DNA from: a virus
Virus record (IMG/VR): IMGVR_UViG_3300044911_003254
Location: 1 to 48,677 of that record
DNA: 48,677 nt
Reading direction: 5' to 3' (one strand)
In this document: piece by piece, positions 24,601-33,200 of the stretch
Layout of the letters: every line of letters starts with the position of its first letter
Position numbering within the stretch: the stretch's first letter is position 1
The notes under the pieces: model-generated
Told to the model about the DNA's origin: nothing
The model's database searches: none
What the model saw: only the letters and a program-made list of their open reading frames with translations
Translations under genes and position numbers: made by a program

Positions 24601-27209
24601 GTGGTTCAGGTCGCCAGGGCTCATTCAACTTGCAGACTCTAGGCCACACCCAAGCTCAAGGTGGTGTTGTCGCAGATATGGGTATCGAGCTAGCTGGACG
24701 TCTGACTTCTGACAAGGCAGACGAGGCATCCGAAATCTTCAAGAGATCTGCATACTTTGACTCAAAGGAGAATCTCAAGGCCATCTCGATTAACGAGTTG
24801 GCGGGAAGCGACCTTCCCGGTGGTGTCATCTCAGATCTATTTTCCCCAAACCAAGAACAGAGAGATGAGGCATTTAGGGCGGTAAGAGAGAAATTCGGAG
24901 CAGCAGATTCTGGCGGACTGATCTTTGGGACTGGCTCGGAAACAAATAAGTACATCTATCACCCTCAGGCCATCAGCACACATACAGGAGGATTCACAAC
25001 TCCTTCAGGTATCTACAGGCCAACAGCAATCGATGAAGCTCTGCAAGGGCTTATCATGGATGCCCGAATGGGGAATCGAGATACAACAAGGAGGATCGCA
25101 GCATATGGTGATGCACTTGCTGAAATTACTGTAGGCCGCACCCAGGCTCCCGCCAAAGCCTTTTCAGGACATGTCCAAGGGTCCTTGCGTCTTCAGGCTC
25201 AGTCAAATGCCAATCCAGATCTCTTCTCTGGGCTCGGAGATTACATCAATGAGAACTATGCAAATAAGTTAGGAATCAGAGAGAACTTAGTCGACCAGAT
25301 GGTCGAGGATCTTGGCATACAGGGAGATCGCGATTCAATCATTGCTCAGCTGAGAAAAGGCGAGCTAGCGTCACTGGTGCACCGTTCCCCTGACACGGAA
25401 ATGCATCGTATCTCATCGGTCCAGATGTTCAGCATCGATAACGTTCTAGAGAAGTACGCAACCAAAATCTCGGCTGGTAAGACCACCCCAGAACTAATGC
25501 ATGCACTTTGGGGCCTAAGCGAAAACCGACATGATAAATTAGCAGTCAAATTAAATGAGTTAGAGAAAACACTACAAGAACAAAATGAACAGATAAGGTC
25601 AAACGTCAAGGGCACCCTCGTCGACCTAGAGGGGCACCACAGGGCAGCAACTCTATCTGGCAGGGGGAATAAGAAGAGGAGAGCAAATGCAAAGCAAGCC
25701 TTAAAGGCCGAGGTTGCTCGGCTTAATGCCACCCACGGGTACAATATCCAATACACATCTAAGGGCGGACTTATCCGTAAGTCTTTCCCTCAGGGGGACC
25801 TTATTGATATTGAAGCCAGAAAGAAGCAGCTGATCACAGCCGAATTAGCAGACTATTACAAGAAGCAACATGAGGGGACATCTGTCTGGTTGCCCAAGCA
25901 AATCGAACAAGTCCTCGGCGCCGACTATGACGACGACCAAATCAGCATCTTCATGGCGAAGGACAAGAGCATTCAGGGGCGGCTTCAGGAACGTGCAGCC
26001 TACCAAGAACAGCTCCTAGGAGCTTGGCAGAAGTCTAAGCAAGTTGCTGGCAAGGGGGCAGAAGATCGACTTGTCGAGTCAATGAGATCGACTGGTGGGC
26101 TCTCAGCAGAGCAGAAATTAGCCGAAGAAGACTTCTTGTATAAAGTAAGACAGGAAGAACTCTATAAGGCCCTTAAAGCAAAGGACCCATCAGTAATAAC
26201 ATCAGAAATGATGGAGCAAAATAGCGAACTCTGGAAGATGAGAGCACGGGCCAAAGATCAGATGGCCCAGCTGGAAAAGGCTAGAATTGGCAGCATGTCC
26301 AATGCAACAGATTTCGCAAGAGCAATGCATAGAAGGACAGCAGGAACTACTTCGGCTGGAGCCAACTCAAGGCTCTTTGCAGAGATGCTAATGGGCATCA
26401 TGCCAGAAAGCATTTTGAAAGTACGTCAGGTTCCTATGCATCAGGTTGCAGATGTTGGCCGGCATGCTGCTTACATGCAAGAAGCACTGCGTGGAAAGTT
26501 CGGTTCTTCTGACCATGCCATACAGCAATTCCAAGAGCACTTTAGGGCTCTACATGGTGTCAAGCCGAACACTATCATCGACGAGATAGCTTCGCCAGAA
26601 CATATCAGGATGGTTCTCCAGGCTGGCGAAAAGGCAGCAGCGAGTAAAGAAGAGTTCAGCCTACTGACTGCTCTCAAGAATGAAACTGCAACAAATGAAG
26701 CTAGAACAGCAGCCATGAATGCAGCTAACAATGGAATGGCTTCAAGCATGCAGCACGAGCTCTATCGAGAGGCCACAAAAGGCGTGGTTCCAGAAATGTC
26801 GCCACTACAAAAAAACATTAAGAATACAGCAGCCTCATTCTCTGATGCATATGATATCATGCTAAGGCACAAGAAGCCTCTGATGCTTGGTGCAGGTTTG
26901 GCAATTGCGACCTCAATGTTACTCGGCTCCCCTGGTAGTATATCTTCAGAAGAAGCTGATGCCGCAGGAGCAAGGCATTCTACCGGAGACCCAACCACTC
27001 CACCAACAGATATGGGACACTCCGCAAGAGTGTCCACAGGAACCGGCAGGGCAGTGAGAGTCAGAGGTAGCTCAAGTGGAGATATTGATCCGAGTGTAAT
27101 TGCAGCAAAACTAGGACAGCGTTTTCCGGGATCAAGCGTGAGCTTCACGGTCAACGATTATCGGGAACGAATCAACCAAGAATACATTAGGAAGAAACTA
27201 GATAGATGA
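21630..27209 (+). CDS. Giant virion protein with a single-chain RNA polymerase core
   Basis: An 1859-residue protein carrying, in order, active-site motifs of the two large subunits of cellular-type RNA polymerase. Beta-like: HEDEFVLADR (His523 to Arg532) resembles FEDSILVSER of E. coli beta, with Glu524-Asp525; NPGD at 621-624 starts a barrel as GD-x-LVG does; DKLMAFKG gives Lys675 and Lys680 in place of the catalytic lysines of DKMAGRHGNKG. Beta-prime-like: HRSPDTEMHRISSVQMF (1251-1267) matches NRAPTLHRLGIQAF, and GADYDDDQISIF (1430-1441) matches NADFDGDQMAVH with Asp1432, Asp1434 and Asp1436 as metal ligands. A likely bridge-helix region follows. Hydrophobic segments lie at about 10-26 and 1750-1770. 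Its place among tail genes suggests that it is packaged and injected, as known for crAss-like phage gp66. Catalysis is untested. Confidence 0.82.
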   Translation: MANNDFFGDYVAPGIMIAGAGVTAYRTYRDISAKGTLTAPWRAQKEASGMYKKIMEARGNRNFRTAEQVASLFYPGAGAEGVADAMGLIRGSTVKGLIRSYGLQKTAIGLGIDLENPASITREQLTSLIGGSAENPLGTRFYREHLERVASYNKLNLITPTGLQGASQRGEAALKKLATAYGQIESEGGVLKTVKQLKEEGGFALSSITGIETPVSYTKGKAQLEKAFAGREGLTSRIQQLYERVQQINSTPGLSNKQKMSMKLITLEEGGKMFHTGVRITSNKRVLNLYLEDEDHILRWGKNGKVRGVAKYVGAADIKTRILKNDYKDPFELVRRTDEYFLDWALEGGLEDFRKGSVKGGEFLKRFLARTREDYSKPVMMLTANQALNRRYANQLVLADSGLAPNEFQVLKNQLIDRGIMDPTAGLSANQATSMNVAMPTRTGHIYGADPLGLTGDNKSVAQTLRDKVVTSTGNKFRSTPALFGVRETVAGDIKTRLRTYSMPDAVANTLFSMTNRADLHLHEDEFVLADRIGYKENKSLGAFGPDSPVNAKIAKLSKAEGGVLGDLANHLREGLSGDYLQEMLDYREQLRNYLDPADTGSQAFKQFIELDEALKTITLNPGDFVGIGADGRMTTIPDNARAFYLTELKEDLVNGEPTIQLAGEMHRDLTRQDKLMAFKGIIKGETDWRYAQKLSALYEANKNDPRLIAALDPDKIDVDAIRKIFAPDLEQINKAEAAFLQSAGPEDRFHLEDAFRGTTADKRWRAAVKEVRGTQLLTVQGTKKIGDANMANLTHGLMEELFDEALTIKNSGLQKLEDNMFKLTLGEDVLQSPDARKIRDQALRRLELKHAALYERLNSIRELGYTINPETGTPQIIDNGKYNLADRFEKAVGLTMESPSRKGRWAPDRFFKDLAVAKDVAVFGIHEAAIKQGANASLLEAGYIYRQLHEAGAFKEGKARELWGATLEGQLKYGALNRTVGVHGSPAKTGGSGRQGSFNLQTLGHTQAQGGVVADMGIELAGRLTSDKADEASEIFKRSAYFDSKENLKAISINELAGSDLPGGVISDLFSPNQEQRDEAFRAVREKFGAADSGGLIFGTGSETNKYIYHPQAISTHTGGFTTPSGIYRPTAIDEALQGLIMDARMGNRDTTRRIAAYGDALAEITVGRTQAPAKAFSGHVQGSLRLQAQSNANPDLFSGLGDYINENYANKLGIRENLVDQMVEDLGIQGDRDSIIAQLRKGELASLVHRSPDTEMHRISSVQMFSIDNVLEKYATKISAGKTTPELMHALWGLSENRHDKLAVKLNELEKTLQEQNEQIRSNVKGTLVDLEGHHRAATLSGRGNKKRRANAKQALKAEVARLNATHGYNIQYTSKGGLIRKSFPQGDLIDIEARKKQLITAELADYYKKQHEGTSVWLPKQIEQVLGADYDDDQISIFMAKDKSIQGRLQERAAYQEQLLGAWQKSKQVAGKGAEDRLVESMRSTGGLSAEQKLAEEDFLYKVRQEELYKALKAKDPSVITSEMMEQNSELWKMRARAKDQMAQLEKARIGSMSNATDFARAMHRRTAGTTSAGANSRLFAEMLMGIMPESILKVRQVPMHQVADVGRHAAYMQEALRGKFGSSDHAIQQFQEHFRALHGVKPNTIIDEIASPEHIRMVLQAGEKAAASKEEFSLLTALKNETATNEARTAAMNAANNGMASSMQHELYREATKGVVPEMSPLQKNIKNTAASFSDAYDIMLRHKKPLMLGAGLAIATSMLLGSPGSISSEEADAAGARHSTGDPTTPPTDMGHSARVSTGTGRAVRVRGSSSGDIDPSVIAAKLGQRFPGSSVSFTVNDYRERINQEYIRKKLDR

Positions 27210-30200
27210 TTTTTCCAAGACAATCCACATCAACGACACCCCCAGAAGAAACAGCAAAGCCAGCAGAGACTATCAACTGGGAGAATGATCAGCCCCTCTT
27301 CGTAGATCCAGAAAGCTATGAGTTGCCAACGCGAGGAGCTGTCACTAGAGGTGTATTCGAAATCAACGGAATAAGATTTCCTATCCCCCCTCAAGGCATA
27401 TCTATTACTGAACAGAATCAGAACTTTAATTTTGAGACTCTGCGAACGCGAGAATCGACAAAGATCCGTTCTGGGCACGGAAGAATCGACATTACCGTAA
27501 CAGCACTTTTCACCGGCAACACAACTGGAAGTGTTGAATTGGTCAACGGCATCGTAGCTCCCGCAGATCCGTTGGCGGCAATCAACGAAACGCTCATGCC
27601 AATTCTTTACAGCCTGAAGAAGATGCCACTCTGCTTCCTCGATAATGAATTGTTAAGGACCACGTTGCCAGTGGTCCCCGGCGAAGTTATCGGAGCATTC
27701 GTACGTTCTGTCAATATCGGGACAGTGCCAGGGATGCCATATACCCTCTCTGCCGAATTCCAGTTCGTATGGTTCAACCACCGCCCATTTACACCAAGAC
27801 TTCGTTTTAGAAAGGAATGGTATGATCCGGCTAATACGGTAGATCAATTTACTAGTCTCTATCATTCTGTCTCGCGAGAGGACTCTGAAGGTGGTGGAGC
27901 AGAGGACGACAGCGGCCGCTTCTTGTTTATCAAGGACTATGGGCATCCAGGCACTGTATTTAATGCCACAGCCATACATACGTGGACAGAAAACATTCGA
28001 GAGGCTCGTCCGCTACTTGAATGGCTCTGGCCTTATCGCTACAAGTCAACCAACCGCGCGATCCGTCTTGAAGACCAGCCAGATGGAAGAAGCGAAAAGG
28101 AGCGCCCATATACCGAAAGAGCGTTAGCGGCAATGCCTCCTTTCAATCTTGAGAGTTTTGATCACAATGTAGCTTTCCAGTTTATGATTCCACAAGCGCC
28201 AGGGCTAATAGACACGCCAGAAGGCAAAAAGTCTTTAACAGACATTATTAGCAAATTCACCCCGGCGCAGAAGGTAATTCCGACTCCAGCTCCAAATCCC
28301 TCGACCACACATGCACCACCTGCTGGTGATAACACGTCTATCATCAATTGGTGGAAGCCTCACGTAAGCGGTCCATCAGGGGAAGATGTTATCACCCTAT
28401 ACAAGAACCCAAGTTCTGGACGGGTTCTGAATCCAAGCGAGAAAGCTGTGGCTAGCCTCATCTATACTCGTATGATAGATGAAGGATATACGCCAGCCTT
28501 TGCTATTGCGGCGATAGTCCAAGCCTCATATGAGTCAGGGCTTAATCCTACAGCAGCTCATAAGAGTGGCATCGCTCAAGGTCTATTCCAACTAAATCGC
28601 TACGTCGATAGGAAAGGAAAGTCGCGAGGGCTAGGAGCTTCTGATCCAAAGTTCATGGGAGGGCGTATTGCAGGCTCCCCAACAGAGGCAGCAGCTGAGC
28701 CCGACAAGTATTACAATGCAGGTGATGCTAACATTAACATCTCCAGAATCATTTCTCTTATCAGAGTTAATAAAGACCTACGAAATGCGGCTAAGGACAA
28801 GAACCTCTCCCCGGCAGAGTGTTTCGAAAAATTCTTTTGGTCTGGATTGGGTGCAGGCTATCGCCAGGTCAATAAAGCAAGAGATGAAGCAGAGCTAGCC
28901 AAGTACGAAAACCTATATGCAGGAAGAATCGCCCAAGCTTCTAGGCGCATTCCTGGATGGGACAGCAAAGCATTTAATTCTGGTAGCAGGTTACCAGGAA
29001 GGATTACAGCTTCTGAACTAGATATTGCGGTAGGACAGACCCCACTGGAACAGCGCTTCAGCGAACTATACAACTCAGAAGAAGCTCTCCGTATAGCGAT
29101 GGAGAGGCATCTCCCTGAGGCTGGCATGATGCCGACACAGGAAGAGCTCGTTCAGCTCACAAGAGATTTCGCTTCTACCACCCCTGATAAGCAGCTATCT
29201 GCTGAGCTATTAGCCCTAGCCACAGCAGTCTCGCAAAACGTATTGATTGTGAAGCATGCTATCACAGGTAAGATCGCTCAATTGGGGTTCCACGAAATAG
29301 ATATATCTGAATACCTAAATGCGGTTGTTCCAATGAATCTTGCTGTCACATTCGGCACAAATTTTGTGATGATGCCGTTAGATGGTCACAGGTTCGCAAC
29401 AACGCAATATGTTGGCGGCCAACAAACAGCAGGGACCATAAGCTTCAGGGCGTTAACTCCAATTGGTCGACAGTTCGTCAGAGATTTCCAATCCATGGTC
29501 AATGCCTATGAAACTTCTGCAATACATTTTAGAGAATTCGCAAAACGTAGAGGCATTGAAGTATTCAATCCACTACTGAATTCCATGAATATCCAAAGCA
29601 TTCTTCTCGAAACGATAAATGTAGACACGGTCACAGGATCTCCTGATGACCTCAACGTCGTGATGAGAATCGTAGACAACACAATAGTTGAAGAAGGACA
29701 AAGGCCCATTCTTGCAGTCGAGGAAGTCGGCTTTGACACAGTGGGCGCACAAGTCTTAGACCTCCTCATCAAGAAGAAGTATGTAGGAGTCACGTACGAA
29801 GCGTTTGTTCAGTCAGGGCATCAAGAACTCTCGAATAAAGTGCTAGCTAGCTTTACCGGGGGATCAACACTCCCGGACTCGAACAATATCGCAACAGAAG
29901 TATATGAAGATGGGTTGATAGTTACGGGCCACAGTGCACCACAGAAAGGGGAAAAGGGGCATAGCTCTCTACTCGAAGATTTGCTAAGTGAGCGTAGCTC
30001 GCTTGTCATGGATAGCATCCCTCTCCTCCGACGGATAAAACTTCCCGATGGTCGATACAAATTTTTCTATAAAGACGGAAAAACTACGATCATATCTAAT
30101 AGCGAATCCGATCCGCTTGCTTTTCCAGAAAGAAACACTGTGCCTGTGAGCCGCACAGAGGAAGTATTGGAGCATACGGTCGCTGTGAAATTTAGCGCGC

Positions 30201-33200
30201 TAAATTACGGCCCTAGTGATGTCGCAAAAACCGCTGTTGACGCATTAGTGGAGCTATCTGGGACAAGGTATACACTTGCAGCAAATGCTGGACTTGATGC
30301 AGAGGTCATTAGTTCGGCTCAATATAGTGGAGAAATTGGAAGGGCCATCCCTGCATCATCCGAAATGTCGAGAGCCACATTCCAAGTCCTATATGGAGAC
30401 AAGACTCATAGAGGGCTGATAGCCTCAGAAAAATTCAACAAGTGGAGCACCAACCATGGACGGAAACTTTTAAGTGCCCTGGGGCGATCTGCTGGCGGCA
30501 ATGGGGATCCAGACTTCGTATCGCTATTCGCCTCATCAATGCGAGGGGCCTCTTACCAGAAAACCAATCAAGCTTATCCGGACTTACTTCTTCCGCCGAA
30601 CCCAATATCTGGACTCTGCATTGATACAAATCCAGACTTCTTCTTGGTCAACGAATCTGACGTGAAGCTATGTCAGCTGGAGACTTTGAAAATCATTCAT
30701 GGTGCAGACACTGCAGCAACAGGAGTGAAGGGGATTGGCTTCGCCAAGGGAAGCAACGCAATTGATTATGGTCACGAGAACTTCAAAGATATCTATGGAG
30801 TCGGATCTGGCACAGGACTCCAGGCTGCAAATATAGGTAGAGACAATATTTATACTGGAACCGGTGATGTAAGAACTGCGGTTAATAACGGAGTATTCAA
30901 AACGAAAGTAGACGGCAAACCAGAAAGCAGGATTAGCGCGACGCCAGAAACGAATTATACGTTAGCTTCTCTGCCTGGAAGAGAAGCTAAGCTCCAAAAC
31001 AATATTTCGGAAAGAAGAACGAGGGAGAATTATGATCGTAAGCTCTCTATGGAAGTCCATTATTCTGAATCTGCTTATAAAGAAACCTTAGAAGAGGGCT
31101 TCTTCATTGGCACCTCTGACGGGGAACAGTTAGAAAATCTCAATAAGATACAACATGTCTTCAACCCGAAGACATACAACGAGATGTTCAAGACTTTTTG
31201 CGACAGGTATAAGAGCGATCACTATGCAGTCCGACGAGCCTTCCCTACATTCAAGGTATTCTTTGTCGAGGAAGACGGGGAGTCCGACTTCAGTACGCCA
31301 GAAGGATTGGGTGGAGAGATAATAAATAAACTTGCATCCACACCGTCACTCGATGACTTTTATGGAGTCAATGCCATCAAAGAAATCAGTATCGTCCACA
31401 ACAAGGAGAGCGCCGTATCCACATGTGTAATTCAGGTGCTTGACCTTGATGGCGTCCTCTACAATAGAAAGTTCGACGCCGGCAATGGTGGAGGACCGAT
31501 TAAAGATCTAACTGGAACTATTAACTCAGACGGAAGTAGGGTCCCAGAAAACAAACTGGTAGACGACAGTAACCCCTTCTATAGCACAATGATCAAAGAG
31601 GGAATGAAGGTCATCGTCAAGTTCGGATACTGTAATGATCCTACGGAGTTAGATACAATCTTTATTGGGCAGGTAGCTCAGTTCGAAGGAAACCAAGTCA
31701 TAACAATTGTATGCCAGAGCTATGGCGCAGAATTGGTCGCCAAAACATTTGGCACAGACCCTACCAAGAACGTCGACCTATGGAACACGACCACGGCCGA
31801 TCTTGTGCACGACACTATGGACAGAGAAGAAGTACGCCACTTTGGACGTTGGCGCCTCTCCGACATAGATCTTACTGGCGAGCTTTTCGGCCACCAAAAA
31901 CTCCGCCCAGACGGACGAGTCAAAACAGTATGGACATGGAGACCAAGCGTAGTAGACGACAATATCTTCATTCCCCCTGTAGAAGAGTATTCAAGTTTAT
32001 GGGAGCGACTTTGGGGGGACCTTCACTATGTATTCTGGAATACAACTATATGGGACGTATTCAAAGAGATGGAACTTCGTCATCCAGATTATGTAGCTTA
32101 TCCGGTCCCATATGGCCAAGGTGCGGATGCCCGAATGACAATGTTCTTCGGGCATCCAGATATGGAATACCTATCTAGACCAGCATTGGATAAGTTCGAA
32201 AGAGATGGTGAATTCACAGCAGGTAATGTCAGTCAGATGGAACTAAGAGATGCTCTCCTGAAGGTCAACAGTAAGCTGAATTACAACAGCCCCCCTGTCA
32301 GTGAGCAGGTCGCTCTGGCAAGGGGCATGGAAGAGACCCTACGTTTAACAGAGGCCGCTCCAGAGAATGTGGACAACAACCTCAGGGCCCTAGCCAAATC
32401 GATTGGAGCAAAAGAGGAGCTGTTTGTTGCCTGGAAGCCGAACGGGAAGAGGGCATTCGCAGAAATCAATAGACTAGAGCAAGAGGCAAGAGCAAAGGCC
32501 GAATCCGAAAAGGGCATGAGGCTGAATAAGGACTATTCCAGGATCGACAGTGATGCCTTCTATAGGACTACTGTTGCTTGGCAGGGGACTCGTTTGCGCC
32601 CATTCAGAAACTATGAGCTTGTGACAAGCCTGCATGACATCCTGAAGAACAATATCCGTACCGATATTTCAGAGTCATACAATAGCGTCGAACTGCACTA
32701 CACAAATGCAGGCATCTTTAGCTCTGTTAATTTCGGCACCTTTGATCAGAAGAGCCCAGAAACACTGGTCGTTAATGCTGATGACAATATCAAAGAGCAT
32801 CACATTAGAAGAACAATTGAAGCATGGCCGAACTGCACTTCTACGAACCTCGCAAGACGCTATGCTTCTCAGCTACTGGCTAACTCATTAAAGAAAAACT
32901 ATAGAGGCGAGCTTGTAATTCTGGGTAAGCCGCACTTGAAACCATACGACATTGTCTGGCTGAACGATACATATAGTGATATGGCAGGTCCCATTGAGAT
33001 AGAAGAGGTCGTTCATACATTCTCTCAAGAGACCGGGCTCATCACAGAGATCGTCCCGAATATGATTGTGTCTGTTGCTGGGGACGCCAAAATGTTGATG
33101 GTAGATGCTATTGGTAAGTTCTTTGATACAACAGCGAAGGACTTTACCACTGGTGCAATGCTGGGAGTGAGTGTTGGGCTTACCATAGGTGGTGGAGCTC

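Noticed and set aside
21630-27209. T7-like or N4-like single-subunit polymerase as the identity of the 1859-residue protein
   Set aside because: I see none of the T7-family palm motifs. The motifs present are those of the two-barrel cellular-type family.
31711-32178. 155-codon plus-strand frame inside the hub gene
   Set aside because: It is in another frame of a well-supported 2219-codon gene, has no ribosome site, and its Arg/Pro/Ser-rich product looks like an off-frame translation.
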